Notes under the pieces: generated by a model
Database searches by the model: none
Told to the model about the DNA's origin: nothing
What the model saw: only the letters and a program-made list of their open reading frames with translations
Translations under genes and position numbers: made by a program
Assembly: GCA_018436855.1 (NCBI GenBank)
Contig: JAHDKO010000079.1
Location: 1 to 64,000, forward strand
Reading direction: 5' to 3'
Length of the DNA: 64,000 nt
Origin: Deltaproteobacteria bacterium
Lineage (GTDB): Bacteria; Desulfobacterota; Desulfomonilia; UBA1062
Part shown: positions 7,462 to 17,066 of the stretch, in pieces
Position numbering within the stretch: position 1 is the stretch's first letter
How the letters are laid out: each line of letters starts with the position of its first letter

Positions 7462-8383
7462 TGGCCGTTCCTCCCATGGACAGGTACAGGAGCGTCATCC
7501 GGATGGCCACCCCGTTTTCCACCTGGTCGAGGATGATGGACCGGGCGCTGTCGGCCGCGTCGTGGGTGATCTCCACCCCCCGGTTCATGGGCCCCGGGTG
7601 CATGATCACGGCCCTGTCCTTCATCAGGTCCACCCGCCTCTTGTTCAGGCCGTAAAAGACCGAGTATTCGCGCTCGTCGGGGAAAAACCGCTCGTTGAGG
7701 CGCTCCTTCTGCACACGGAGCATCATGACCGCATCCGCCTCGGGGATGACCGGATCGAGCTCGGTCGTCACCTGCGCCCCCCAGGTTTCCACTCCCGGAG
7801 GGAGCAGGGTCTTCGGCGCGACGAGCACAACGGTTGCGCCCATTTTCTTGAGCCCGTACACATTGGACCTGGCGACGCGGGAATGCATGATGTCGCCCAC
7901 GATGGCCACGGTGAGCCCCTGAAGCCTCCCGAAATGCTCGTGGAGGGAATACATGTCGAGCAGGGCCTGGGTGGGGTGCTCGTGAAAGCCGTCTCCTCCG
8001 TTGATGACCGAGCAGGGAAGCAGCTCCGCCATCTTCGCCGGGATGCCGGCATAGGGATACCGGACCACGATGCAGTCGGGCGCCATGGCCATGACATTGT
8101 AAGCGGCATCCATGATGGTCTCTCCCTTGGAGAAGGACGACCCTGAGGCCGAAAGGGCCACAGTGTCCGCGCTCAACCGCTTCGCCGCGATCTCGAAGGA
8201 GAGCCGCGTCCGGGTGCTCGGCTCGTAGAACAGGAGCACCACGGTCTTGCCCCTCAAGGTGGGCACCTTCTTGATGTCGCGCCTCGATATCTCTTTGAAG
8301 GAGGAGGCCATGTCCAGAACATGACCGATCTCGCCCGCCGTCAGGTCATTGATGGCGATGACATCCTTGTGGGGCCAGTTCAT
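7451..8383 (-). CDS. pyrB: aspartate carbamoyltransferase catalytic chain
   Basis: 310 residues, the usual PyrB length. It joins carbamoyl phosphate to aspartate, the committed step of pyrimidine synthesis. The carbamoyl-phosphate loop FYEPSTRTRLSFE is at about residues 54-66, HPTQALLDMYSL at about 137-148, and HPGPMNRGVEI near 264. No pyrI regulatory chain is nearby. ATG overlaps the pyrR stop by 4 bases (ATGA), and the 3' end overlaps pyrC by 11, so the trio is tightly coupled. Confidence 0.96.
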   Translation of the reverse strand: MNWPHKDVIAINDLTAGEIGHVLDMASSFKEISRRDIKKVPTLRGKTVVLLFYEPSTRTRLSFEIAAKRLSADTVALSASGSSFSKGETIMDAAYNVMAMAPDCIVVRYPYAGIPAKMAELLPCSVINGGDGFHEHPTQALLDMYSLHEHFGRLQGLTVAIVGDIMHSRVARSNVYGLKKMGATVVLVAPKTLLPPGVETWGAQVTTELDPVIPEADAVMMLRVQKERLNERFFPDEREYSVFYGLNKRRVDLMKDRAVIMHPGPMNRGVEITHDAADSARSIILDQVENGVAIRMTLLYLSMGGTANVD

Positions 8384-8919
8384 TTCTTGACTCCGCTCAC
8401 GATGACATCCTTGATGGTTATCTTGTCCGGGCCTGCCTCGAGCTTGAGGATCTTCTCTTCCGGCAGGTCCACGTGCCGCCCCACGAAATCCGCCTGGATG
8501 GGAAGCTCTCTCCCGCCCCGGTCGAACAGGACCATGAGGTATATCCTCCTGGGCCTGCCCAGGTCCACGATATGATCGATGGCGGCCCTCACCGACCTCC
8601 CGGTATTGAGCACGTCGTCCACCAGGATCACCCTCTTGTCGTTGACGGAAAACGGGATGTCCGTGCTCCTGACCTCGGGGGTGAACGGCCTCCGGTGCAC
8701 GTCATCCCGGTACAGGGCGATATCCAGCGCGCCTAAGGGAACGGTGCTGCCGGTCTTTTTCTCGATGAGGCTCACCACGTTTCTTGCCACCAGGAATCCG
8801 CCGCTTCGGATACCGATGAAGACCACCTCGTTCCACGATTCCATGGCATCCATGAGCCGGCCGGCCAGATCATGGAGAATTTCCCCAAGCTCTTTTTCAC
8901 TCATGGTTTTCTCGGCCAT
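8380..8919 (-). CDS. pyrR: PyrR bifunctional pyrimidine regulator / uracil phosphoribosyltransferase
   Basis: A 179-residue phosphoribosyltransferase with the PRPP loop VILVDDVLNTGRS (about residues 95-107). In Gram-positive bacteria PyrR binds pyr mRNA leaders in a UMP-dependent way to cause attenuation; it also has uracil phosphoribosyltransferase activity. Here it leads pyrB and pyrC, but only 12 bases separate it from lepB, so there is no room for an attenuator directly in front of it. Its regulatory target would have to lie upstream of lepB, or the enzyme may only salvage uracil. Confidence 0.93.
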   Translation of the reverse strand: MAEKTMSEKELGEILHDLAGRLMDAMESWNEVVFIGIRSGGFLVARNVVSLIEKKTGSTVPLGALDIALYRDDVHRRPFTPEVRSTDIPFSVNDKRVILVDDVLNTGRSVRAAIDHIVDLGRPRRIYLMVLFDRGGRELPIQADFVGRHVDLPEEKILKLEAGPDKITIKDVIVSGVKK

Positions 8920-8931
8920 ACATCGACCTCC

Positions 8932-9555
8932 TTAACGGATAAGATCTCCGATTCTCCCGAAGCGGATCCAGTGCGCGTCGCTGTCCCACGAGAAGTAGAC
9001 AACAAAGGCCTTGCCCTTGATGTTCTCGATGGGCACCAGGCCCCAGAATCTGCTGTCATAGCTCTGATCACGGTTGTCTCCCATGACGAAGCAGTGCCCC
9101 GGGTCCACGGTGATGGGCCCGAAATTGTCCCTGACCTTGCCCTGTCCCTGGGTGAGGATGAACGGGTCGGTATGTTTCTCGGACGCGGTCTTCAGTATCT
9201 CCCCGTTTACGTACACCTTTTTGTCCCTGACCTCGATGGTGTCCCCGGGCAGGCCGATCACCCGCTTGACGAAGTCCATGGACCGGTTCCCGGGAAAGGT
9301 GAATATGACGATGTCTCCGCGGGCGGGAACCTTGTCGCCCCCCCAGAACTTCTCGGTGGTGAACGGAACGGTCAGCCCGTAGTTGTACTTGGTGGCGAGA
9401 ATATGATCGCCCTTGAGCAGGGTGTCTTCCATGGAGGATGACGGGATCCGGTACGCCTGGAGCACAAAGGCCCTGATGATCATGGCGATGATAAATGCAA
9501 CGACGAGAGCCTCAGCCCAGTCCCTCGCCGCGCTTTTCTGCTTCTTCTTATTCAA
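8932..9555 (-). CDS. lepB: signal peptidase I
   Basis: A 207-residue type I signal peptidase that removes signal peptides at the outer face of the inner membrane. One N-terminal transmembrane helix (about residues 14-33) is followed by RIPSSSMEDTL with catalytic Ser41, the Lys general base in MDFVKRVIGLPGD (near 112), and box E GDNRDQSYDSRFWG near 165. The start is TTG at 9555, with AAAAGGAG about 6 bases upstream; a longer frame adds an arginine-rich extension with no RBS. It heads the pyrR-pyrB-pyrC unit. Confidence 0.93.
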   Translation of the reverse strand: MNKKKQKSAARDWAEALVVAFIIAMIIRAFVLQAYRIPSSSMEDTLLKGDHILATKYNYGLTVPFTTEKFWGGDKVPARGDIVIFTFPGNRSMDFVKRVIGLPGDTIEVRDKKVYVNGEILKTASEKHTDPFILTQGQGKVRDNFGPITVDPGHCFVMGDNRDQSYDSRFWGLVPIENIKGKAFVVYFSWDSDAHWIRFGRIGDLIR

Positions 9556-9788
9556 TAGCTGCTCCTTTTCCTTCCGGTGCGTCCTTTCGCATCTTGTGCG
9601 GCGGCACACCACATCTCTTGAATGCAATGACTCGCGAAGTATCCACGATTTTCCTGTTTATCAAAATATCAACCTGAACGAAAGATGATTCCTCGCGCTG
9701 TTTTAAGGCTCACAACGACACGGCACCCGTCTCTCGCTGCATCCGTCTCCCTGCGGGCAGGCCGGAGGTGGATCCGTCACGAGAGGAT

Positions 9789-10670
9789 TCAATCCCGGCC
9801 TTCCCTGCGCTGTTCCCGGAGATATTCCTTTATGTAGCTCTTCAGCGAGATCTGCCATGAGGGCATGACCTTCCCCGTGGTCCGGGTGAAGCGCCGGGTG
9901 GAGAGAATGCCGTTCATGGGCCTGCGGGCCGGACGCGGAAAGGCGGATGTATCCACCGGGACGACCCGGGTGGGCAATCCCAGGAGATCGATGGCTCGTT
10001 TGGCCAGATCGAACCATGTCGCCTTTCCGCGGTTTCTCACATGGAAAACGCCCCGGGCATCGCAGTCGATGAGCACCCTCAGCGCCCGGGCCAGGTCCTT
10101 GGAGTAGGTTGGAGAGCCCCACTGGTCGTTGACCACGGACAGGGTGTCACGCTCCTGGGCCAGCCCCAGGATGGTGGACACGAAGTTCCTGCCGTGGGGC
10201 CCGAAAAGCCACTGGGGCCTGACGATGAGGTAATGCTCGATCCCCTCCTGAATGGAGATCTCGCCTGTGCGCTTGCTCTTTCCGTACACGCTTAAGGGGT
10301 TCGGCGCGTCGTCTTCCTCGTAAGCACCTAGCTTCTCGCCGTCGAAGACATAATCGGTGCTGATGTGCAGGAGCTTCGCGCCATGCTCTTCGCAGGCCCT
10401 TGCCAGGTGCCCCGGAGCCCTCGCGTTCAGCTCGAAGGCAAGGTCCTCTTTTTCTTCGCAGCCGTCGACATCGGTGAAGGCCGCGCAGTTGACGACCCAG
10501 TCGGGCCTTTTCGATGCAAGGAACCCGCGGATGGCTGCCGGGCTCGTGATATCCAGCAGGGTCGCCGGTGATGCGATATCCGTGGCAAGAACCTCGTCTC
10601 CCTGGTTCCGGCACACCTCGACCACCTCCTGCCCCAGAAGGCCCAATGACCCTGTGATCAGAATCTTCAT
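9789..10670 (-). CDS. rfbD: dTDP-4-dehydrorhamnose reductase
   Basis: A 293-residue short-chain reductase of the RmlD type, making dTDP-L-rhamnose from the 4-keto sugar with NAD(P)H. Visible are the N-terminal GSLGLLGQEV nucleotide loop, STDYVFDG near residue 103 and the catalytic YGKSKRTGE (Tyr/Lys) near 128. ATGA overlap with rfbB. It is the last gene of the rfb cluster; no rfbC (epimerase) lies in the cluster. Confidence 0.93.
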   Translation of the reverse strand: MKILITGSLGLLGQEVVEVCRNQGDEVLATDIASPATLLDITSPAAIRGFLASKRPDWVVNCAAFTDVDGCEEKEDLAFELNARAPGHLARACEEHGAKLLHISTDYVFDGEKLGAYEEDDAPNPLSVYGKSKRTGEISIQEGIEHYLIVRPQWLFGPHGRNFVSTILGLAQERDTLSVVNDQWGSPTYSKDLARALRVLIDCDARGVFHVRNRGKATWFDLAKRAIDLLGLPTRVVPVDTSAFPRPARRPMNGILSTRRFTRTTGKVMPSWQISLKSYIKEYLREQRREGRD

Positions 10671-11683
10671 CGGCTTCCGTACATCCTCTCATAGTAGTGC
10701 TGATAGGTTCCCGAAAGGATCTTTTCCCACCACGACTGGTTGTTCAGATACCATGCGATGGTCTTCTTCAGTCCTTCATCGAACCCGAACTCCGGCTGCC
10801 AGCCCAGCTCCGCCTCAATCTTTGCAAAGTCCATGGCATAGCGGAAATCGTGGCCCGGCCGGTCGGTGACGAACCGGATGAGGGAATCGGGCTTGGCCAG
10901 ATTCCCGAGGATGAGCCGGACGATCTGGATGTTCTCCTTCTCCGCGTCTCCGCCCATGTTGTAGGCCTCGCCGCACCTCCCGTTCTCCGCCACCATGACG
11001 ATCCCCCGGCAGTGGTCGTCCACGAAGATCCAGTCTCTCACGTTCCTGCCCTGGCCATACACCGGGAGTTCCCGGTCGTTGAAGGCATTGATCACCATCA
11101 GGGGGATGAGCTTTTCCGGAAACTGGTAGGGCCCGTAGTTGTTGGAGCACCGGGTGACCACCGCGTCCAGGCCGTGGGTCTTTACGTACGACCTCACCAG
11201 GAGATCGCCAGCCGCCTTTGACGCGGAATACGGGCTGTTGGGCTCAAGGTGAAAGTCTTCCCTGAAACGTCCCTCTTTGCCCAGGCTGCCGTACACCTCG
11301 TCGGTAGAGACGTGCAGGAACCGCCCGACCTTATGCCGCCTTGCAGCATCGAGAAGCACCTGAACGCCAAGGATGTTCGTCCTCACGAATATGCCCGAGT
11401 CCTCGATGCTCCTGTCCACATGGGATTCCGCGGCGAGGTTGAGCACCAGATCGAACGAATGCCGGGAAAACAGCGCGTCGACACATGCATGGTCCGCAAT
11501 GTCCCCTTTGACGAATTCATACCGCCCAGGATACGCATCGGCCAGATCCATGGTGTTCTCGAGATTCCCGGCGTAGGTGAGGAGGTCGAGGTTCACCACG
11601 CTCCAGTCAGGCCTGTTTGCAAGGATGTAGCGCAAAAGGTTTGTCCCGATGAATCCGCATCCCCCAGTCACGAGTACCTTCAT
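10667..11683 (-). CDS. rfbB: dTDP-glucose 4,6-dehydratase
   Basis: A 338-residue extended short-chain dehydrogenase. GGCGFIGTNLLRY is the NAD loop, STDEVYG (near 121) carries the Thr-Asp-Glu catalytic trio, and YSASKAAGD (near 151) the YxxxK pair; the RmlB-type RNVRDWIFVDDHC motif is near 228. It converts dTDP-glucose to dTDP-4-keto-6-deoxyglucose. It lies between rfbA-like and rfbD, 29 bases after the former and overlapping the latter by 4. Confidence 0.96.
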   Translation of the reverse strand: MKVLVTGGCGFIGTNLLRYILANRPDWSVVNLDLLTYAGNLENTMDLADAYPGRYEFVKGDIADHACVDALFSRHSFDLVLNLAAESHVDRSIEDSGIFVRTNILGVQVLLDAARRHKVGRFLHVSTDEVYGSLGKEGRFREDFHLEPNSPYSASKAAGDLLVRSYVKTHGLDAVVTRCSNNYGPYQFPEKLIPLMVINAFNDRELPVYGQGRNVRDWIFVDDHCRGIVMVAENGRCGEAYNMGGDAEKENIQIVRLILGNLAKPDSLIRFVTDRPGHDFRYAMDFAKIEAELGWQPEFGFDEGLKKTIAWYLNNQSWWEKILSGTYQHYYERMYGSR

Positions 11684-11712
11684 GTGTTCCCTCTTCTTTT
11701 ATGATATCTTCG

Positions 11713-12447
11713 CTATTCTCTCTTGTTGGCGCCCGTCTTCGCTACGAGATTCCCCGCCTTCAGCAGGCTCTCGATGGTCCCTGCATCGGTCCACCAGCCG
11801 TCGAGAACCGACCACTGCATGGCGCCCGCACGGATATAGTCGTTGTTCACGTCCGTGATTTCCAGCTCTCCCCGCTCGGAGGGCGAAAGCCCGTGGATGA
11901 TGTCGAAAACCCGCGAGTCGTACATGTAGATCCCTATCACGGCATAGCTGCTCTTTGGGTTTTTCGGCTTCTCCTCGATGGCGGTGATGCCTTCTCCTTC
12001 GAAGGCCGGCACGCCGAAGCGCTCCGGGTCGGGCACCTCCTTGAGCATGATCCGGGCACCCCCGCCCTGCTGCCGATACTCCCGGACGGCCTGTATGATG
12101 TTTTTCTCGATGATGTTATCACCCAGCACCACGCAGATGGGCCTCCCCTCGGCAAAGGACTCCGCCAGCCCAAGGGCCTCGGCGATCCCGCCTTCGCCTT
12201 CCTGGTAGGCGTAGTGGATCCGGCTCAGCCCGAAATCCTTGCCGTTGCCCAGCAGCCGGAGAAAATCACCTGCGTTGTTTCCGCCCGTCACCACCATGAT
12301 CTCTTTGATCCCGGCATTGGTGAGTGCCTCGATGGGATAATAGATCATCGGCTTATCGTATATCGGCAGGAGATGCTTATTGGTCACCTTAGTCAGCGGA
12401 TGCAGCCTCGTCCCCAGACCGCCTGCCAGCACAACACCCCTCATCAT
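11713..12447 (-). CDS. rfbA: short glucose-1-phosphate thymidylyltransferase-type nucleotidyltransferase
   Basis: A 244-residue sugar-phosphate nucleotidyltransferase. The signature GGLGTRLHPLTKVTNKHLLP starts at residue 9; DKPMIYYPIEAL and VVLGDNI follow. It would activate glucose 1-phosphate to dTDP-glucose for rfbB. It is about 45 residues shorter than classical RmlA/RffH, lacking the C-terminal extension; such short forms occur in rhamnose clusters of other bacteria. Two adjacent ATG codons give alternative starts one residue apart. Confidence 0.86.
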   Translation of the reverse strand: MMRGVVLAGGLGTRLHPLTKVTNKHLLPIYDKPMIYYPIEALTNAGIKEIMVVTGGNNAGDFLRLLGNGKDFGLSRIHYAYQEGEGGIAEALGLAESFAEGRPICVVLGDNIIEKNIIQAVREYRQQGGGARIMLKEVPDPERFGVPAFEGEGITAIEEKPKNPKSSYAVIGIYMYDSRVFDIIHGLSPSERGELEITDVNNDYIRAGAMQWSVLDGWWTDAGTIESLLKAGNLVAKTGANKRE

Positions 12448-12463
12448 TCAAACCCTCCTTGAC

Positions 12464-13294
12464 TCATCTCTTGTCCTCGCCGGTCCCCGCTGTTCGGGGC
12501 TGCATCTCCTTCCGGCGATGCGTGTCCGTATCACTTCTCCCGTGCCCGCCGTACTCGACCTTCACGAGATAGAGCCCCTGCGGGGGAGCCGTGGGACCTG
12601 CCTGGGTGCGATCCCTGAGCGCCAGGATACTCTCCACGTCGCGGGATGCCATCTCTCCCTGACCCACCGGGATCAGCGTGCCCACGATGTTCCTTACCAT
12701 ATGACGCAGAAAGCCGCTACCCCGTATACAGAAGAACACCCGGGAACCTTTGCCGAATATCTCGAAATCGAAGATCTCCCTGATCGTCGTTTTTACCGAC
12801 GAGCCCGACCCCATGAAGGAGCTGAAATCATGCCGTCCCTTCAGCGCACGCGCAGCCTGTCCCATCGCCCGGATATCGAGCCCGCCCGGCAGATGCATGA
12901 CGTATCGGGAGAGAAACGGGCTCAGGATCGCGGCTGTGTCAATAACATATACATATTTCTTGGAAATCGCCAAATATCTGGCGTGAAAGTCGGGGGTAAC
13001 CTCCCGGACTTCACGGGCGGAAAGGTCTGGCGGAAACACGGAGTTCAAAGCCCTGAGCAGCCCGTGGGCCGGAATTCTGGAGCTGGTCCGGAAATTGACG
13101 ACCTGGCCCAAGGCATGGACCCCGGCATCGGTGCGGCCCGAGGCGGTTACCCTGACCTCATGGCCCAGGATATCCCGAAGGCTCTTTTCAACCGTTTCCT
13201 GAACCGTCCTCGTCGCGGTCTGAAACTGCCATCCATGAAAGGCAGACCCGTCATAGGCAAGGGTAATCCTCAGGTTTCTCATAGCAGGCATCAT
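12464..13294 (-). CDS. truA: tRNA pseudouridine(38-40) synthase
   Basis: A 276-residue TruA. LAYDGSAFHGWQFQ is the N-terminal family motif, and ASGRTDAGVHALGQVVNF (about residues 57-74) holds the catalytic Asp; FLRHMVRNIVGTL is near 207. It modifies U38-40 in the anticodon arm of many tRNAs. It precedes the rfbA-like gene by 16 bases on the same strand, so the two may share a transcript. A weak AAG stands before ATG 13294; the downstream ATG 13282 has no better site. The tail after residue 255 is charged and not conserved-looking. Confidence 0.95.
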   Translation of the reverse strand: MMPAMRNLRITLAYDGSAFHGWQFQTATRTVQETVEKSLRDILGHEVRVTASGRTDAGVHALGQVVNFRTSSRIPAHGLLRALNSVFPPDLSAREVREVTPDFHARYLAISKKYVYVIDTAAILSPFLSRYVMHLPGGLDIRAMGQAARALKGRHDFSSFMGSGSSVKTTIREIFDFEIFGKGSRVFFCIRGSGFLRHMVRNIVGTLIPVGQGEMASRDVESILALRDRTQAGPTAPPQGLYLVKVEYGGHGRSDTDTHRRKEMQPRTAGTGEDKR

Positions 13295-13341
13295 TCTTGC
13301 AAAAGATTAAGCAAATATAGAAAGGAGATGCAAGCAGAAAC

Positions 13342-13701
13342 ATGTTTCCCTTGAACTTGAGCCTGAACAGAAGACATGAGTCGATACACCTGAAAATATC
13401 CTGTCCCCTGGAAAACTGCTCGTTCGAGGGCAAGACACAGTACATCTCCCCCTATGACATCTGCATGGAGGTCCCCACCACGCAGATAAAAATTACACTT
13501 TTGAAACTCCTGAACCAGGACGTAACTATAAGCACCGGGAATGTAACCGTAACGGGTACGGTCATGGGGTACACGATCGACAGAGACCTCTACCTCATCG
13601 GCATTTTCATCAACAAACCCGACCGGGCCGCCTGGAAAAGATTCATTGCAGAAAATCCCCGGCACTCGTTCTTCACGGAGATCAGGCACGTATCTCCGTA
13701 G
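13342..13701 (+). CDS. small hypothetical protein, possibly a degenerate PilZ domain
   Basis: 119 residues, unrecognised with certainty. The general plan is PilZ-like: RRHESI near the start, a strand-rich middle with YISPYDICMEV where a D/NxSxxG loop would be, and a closing DLYLIGIFINKPDRAAWKRFI typical of PilZ C termini. The Arg and Asp-Ser-Gly residues that bind cyclic di-GMP are not intact, so it would be a non-binding type. AAGGAG lies 15 bases before ATG, further than usual; a 9-codon frame (MQAETCFP) starting in between overlaps it. It is divergent from truA and ends 6 bases from the convergent M16 peptidase. Confidence 0.6.
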   Translation: MFPLNLSLNRRHESIHLKISCPLENCSFEGKTQYISPYDICMEVPTTQIKITLLKLLNQDVTISTGNVTVTGTVMGYTIDRDLYLIGIFINKPDRAAWKRFIAENPRHSFFTEIRHVSP

Positions 13702-13707
13702 CATCGC

Positions 13708-14964
13708 CTACGGGAGACCGAGCTCCCGGACATCTTCCCGCCCGATCTTTCCGAGATACACCGCGGTGATCTTCTCTTTTTGAAAAATCTCTTCGGCAAG
13801 GTCCACGATATCGTCATACCTCACCTTCCTGATCTTCTCGATGATCTCCTCATCGGAGACATCCCGCTGGTAATACATCATGTTCCGCGCAAGGGAAGAC
13901 ATCCGGTGGGTGGTGCTCTCCCTGGCGAGGAGGAGATTCCCTTTCACCTGTTCCTTCACGTCTTCGAGATTGGCGCCGCCGAAATCACCATTTCTGGCCC
14001 TGGACATCTGCTGCATGATCACATCCATGGTCTTCCAGAGGCAGTCGGGCGTGGTGGCGGCATAAACGGCCATGACGCCGCAGTCCTTATAGGAACTCAG
14101 GTATGAATAGATGGAATACACCAGACCGAGTTTCTCGCGGGCTTCCTGAAACAGCATGGAGCTCATGGATCCGCCCAGCATGGTGTTGAGCGTGATATAG
14201 GTCCATCGCCTTTCATCGAGCATGGAGGGTCCGGTGGTCCCCAGGGTGATATGGACCTGTTCGATGTCCTTGGTAAAAACCAGAGAACCGCCGTTCCTTT
14301 CGGGAAAGATATGCTCCGGCACCGTTTGCTGCACACGCGGCAGATGGCCGAACCAGGACCGCACCAGACCGACGATCCGGTCATGATCCAGGCTGCCCAC
14401 CGCAGAGATGACGATGGAAGAAGAGGTGTAGCAGGAGGAGAGAAACTCCAGAACGTTTTCTCTCCGGAACGAACCGACGATTTCTTCAGTTCCGAGAATG
14501 GGAACCCCCAGAGACGAACTCGGGAAAAACGCCTCGGCGAACAGATCGGTGACATGATCGTCAGGTGTGTCCTCGGTCATCCGGATTTCCTGGAGCACCA
14601 CCTTTTTTTCTTTGTCCAGCTCCTCTTCATCGATCTGTGAGTTGAGAAAGAGATCGAAAAGGATGTCGGCGGCCTTGTCCAGATGCTCGTCGAGCACCCG
14701 GGTATAGTAGACGGTATATTCCTTCGCGGTCTGGGCGTTGAGAACTCCGCCCAGCGCATCGATCTCCTTGGCTATCTGCAGAGCGCTGCGCTTCTCGGTG
14801 CCTTTGAAGAGCATGTGCTCGGTAAAGTGCGCTACGCCTGCGTTGTTCGGCGGATCGTGCCGCGAGCCGACACCGACCCAGACGCCCAGAGAAACGGAGC
14901 GCACCCCCGGCATCTTCGCCGACAGGACGCGGACTCCGTTATCGAGAACCGTAGATTTCACCAT
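13708..14964 (-). CDS. M16 family zinc peptidase
   Basis: A 418-residue peptidase of the pitrilysin/mitochondrial processing peptidase family. The inverted zinc motif HFTEH (HxxEH, about residues 47-51) is intact, with the third ligand expected in EEELDKEKKVVLQEI near 115-130. One M16 active half and one inactive-type C-terminal half are present, as in single-chain MPP-like bacterial enzymes that dimerise. It follows pnp by 6 bases and closes the rimP-nusA-infB operon, the arrangement known from delta-proteobacteria and Firmicutes. No signal peptide, so likely cytoplasmic. Confidence 0.93.
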   Translation of the reverse strand: MVKSTVLDNGVRVLSAKMPGVRSVSLGVWVGVGSRHDPPNNAGVAHFTEHMLFKGTEKRSALQIAKEIDALGGVLNAQTAKEYTVYYTRVLDEHLDKAADILFDLFLNSQIDEEELDKEKKVVLQEIRMTEDTPDDHVTDLFAEAFFPSSSLGVPILGTEEIVGSFRRENVLEFLSSCYTSSSIVISAVGSLDHDRIVGLVRSWFGHLPRVQQTVPEHIFPERNGGSLVFTKDIEQVHITLGTTGPSMLDERRWTYITLNTMLGGSMSSMLFQEAREKLGLVYSIYSYLSSYKDCGVMAVYAATTPDCLWKTMDVIMQQMSRARNGDFGGANLEDVKEQVKGNLLLARESTTHRMSSLARNMMYYQRDVSDEEIIEKIRKVRYDDIVDLAEEIFQKEKITAVYLGKIGREDVRELGLP

Positions 14965-14970
14965 GAATGA

Positions 14971-17058
14971 TCAGCTGCTGGTTTCGTTGAGCGCTTCTTT
15001 CCGGCTGAGCCGGATCTTGCCGGTCTTGCTGTCGATGCCGATCACCTTGACAATGACCTCGTCGCCTTCCTGAACCACGTCGCGCACATTCTTTACCCGC
15101 TCGTTTGCAAGCTGGGAGATGTGAACCAGCCCGGACTCCCCGGAAGGGAAATCCACGAAGGCGCCGAAATCCATGATCTTGACCACCTTGCCGCTGTATA
15201 CGCGCCCGAGCTCCATTTCCTTGGTGAGGGCCTGGATCATGTCCACCGCCATCTTTGCGTGATCCTCGTCGGGAGAGAAGATATCCACCCGGCCTGAATC
15301 GTCGATTTCGATCTTGGTGTCTGTCTTTGCGATGATTTCCTTGATGATTTTCCCACCCGGTCCGATGACGTCCCTGATCTTGTCGGGATTGATGTTCATC
15401 GTGTAGACCCTTGGCGCATAGGGCGAGATGTCTCCCCGGGGAGCGCTGATGGCCTGGTTCATCTTGCCCAGAATGGCAAGCCGGGCAGCTTTGGCCTTTT
15501 CCAGGGCCTGTCCGAGAACCGCATCCGGGATGCCGGAGATCTTGATGTCCATCTGCAGGGCGGTGATTCCGTCCGCGGTGCCGGCCACCTTGAAGTCCAT
15601 GTCGCCCAAGTGGTCTTCGTCGCCGAGGATATCGGTGAGAACCATGTATTCGTCATCTTCCTTGATGAGCCCCATGGCGATGCCGGCCACCGCCTTTTTC
15701 ATGGGAACGCCCGCATCCATCAGGGAGAGTGATCCCCCGCAGACCGTGGCCATGGAGGAAGACCCGTTGGATTCGAGGATCTCCGAGACGAGCCTGATGG
15801 TGTAGGGGAAGACCCCCTCATCGGGCAGCATCTTGCTCAAAGCCCGCTCCGCCAGGTTTCCATGCCCGATTTCACGTCTGCTCGGTCCTCTGAGCATCCG
15901 GACCTCTCCTACGGAAAACGGCGGGAATGAGTAGTGGAGCATGAACGATTTTGTGGTTTCTCCCAGCAGGGTCTCCACCCGCTGCTCGTCCCGGGGGGTT
16001 CCCAGGGTCGTGGTTGCGAGCGCCTGCGTCTCTCCCCGCGTAAAGAGGGCCGAACCATGCGTGCGCGGCAGTATCCCCACCTGACAGTCGATGGGCCTGA
16101 TCTCGTCAAAATTTCTGCCGTCTACTCTGATCTTCCGTTCCTTCATGATGCTCCGGATGATATCCTTCTCCGCAGCGTCAAAGATTCCACTGACCAGGGC
16201 ATCTTCCTCTTCGGTGCCGTCGGAAAACGCTTCGAGGATTTCCGCGCGGAGCTGGTCGGTGAGCGCGTGCCTCTGCTGCTTCGTATAAGAGCCGGATACC
16301 ATGCCCTCGATCTTCGGCACCATGGTCTCCCTGACCTTCCGGTAAAGATCTTCGTTCTCCCTGGGAGGAGTGTGCGGATTTTTTGGTTTTCCGACCTTTT
16401 CCCTGAGCTCTTCGATCGCGTCGATGACCTCGATGATCCTGACGTGCGCGAACTTGATGGCATCGATTACCGTGCTCTCCGGCAACTCTCCCGCCTCTCC
16501 CTCCACCATGACGATGGCGTCTCGCGTGCCCACCACGATGAGCTCCATCCGGCTCTTCTCGAGCTGGGAAACCGACGGGTCGATCACGAATTCATCGTCG
16601 ATGAGCCCGACCCGTGCGCCGCCGATGGGGCTGCTGAAGGGAATGTCCGAGATGTGCAGGGCGGCCGACGCCCCGTTCAGGGCGAGTATGTCGGGTGTGA
16701 AAGCGGGGTCTGCAGAGAGCACCATGGCAATCACCTGGGTCTCTTTGCGGAAACCCTTGGGGAACAGGGGCCGGATGGGCCTGTCTATGGCACGCGCAGT
16801 GAGTATCTCCTGGGTGCCGGGACGGCCGTCTCTCTTGATGAAGCCCCCCTTGATTCTCCCGGCGGCATAGCTCATTTCCTGATAGTCCACCACCAGGGGA
16901 AGAAAATCCACGCCCTTGCGCTCTTCAGCCGCTGCGGTCGCGGTAACGAGGACCACGCTGTCTCCCTGGTTGACCAGAACAGAACCGCCCGCCTGTCTGG
17001 CAACTTCACCCACGGAAAAGATCAGCGGTGTGCCTGTGCCTCTTGCTTCTATTTTCAT
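14971..17058 (-). CDS. pnp: polyribonucleotide nucleotidyltransferase (PNPase)
   Basis: 695 residues: two RNase PH-like domains, then a KH domain ([16 protein letters not shown], with GPGG as the GxxG loop, near 555-570) and an S1 domain ([15 protein letters not shown], near 625). It degrades RNA 3'-5' with phosphate, in the cytoplasm, as a trimer. GRPGTQEIL and the second-core [11 protein letters not shown] are visible. It lies 8 bases after rpsO, the conserved rpsO-pnp pair. Confidence 0.98.
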   Translation of the reverse strand: MKIEARGTGTPLIFSVGEVARQAGGSVLVNQGDSVVLVTATAAAEERKGVDFLPLVVDYQEMSYAAGRIKGGFIKRDGRPGTQEILTARAIDRPIRPLFPKGFRKETQVIAMVLSADPAFTPDILALNGASAALHISDIPFSSPIGGARVGLIDDEFVIDPSVSQLEKSRMELIVVGTRDAIVMVEGEAGELPESTVIDAIKFAHVRIIEVIDAIEELREKVGKPKNPHTPPRENEDLYRKVRETMVPKIEGMVSGSYTKQQRHALTDQLRAEILEAFSDGTEEEDALVSGIFDAAEKDIIRSIMKERKIRVDGRNFDEIRPIDCQVGILPRTHGSALFTRGETQALATTTLGTPRDEQRVETLLGETTKSFMLHYSFPPFSVGEVRMLRGPSRREIGHGNLAERALSKMLPDEGVFPYTIRLVSEILESNGSSSMATVCGGSLSLMDAGVPMKKAVAGIAMGLIKEDDEYMVLTDILGDEDHLGDMDFKVAGTADGITALQMDIKISGIPDAVLGQALEKAKAARLAILGKMNQAISAPRGDISPYAPRVYTMNINPDKIRDVIGPGGKIIKEIIAKTDTKIEIDDSGRVDIFSPDEDHAKMAVDMIQALTKEMELGRVYSGKVVKIMDFGAFVDFPSGESGLVHISQLANERVKNVRDVVQEGDEVIVKVIGIDSKTGKIRLSRKEALNETSS

Positions 17059-17066
17059 GATATCTC

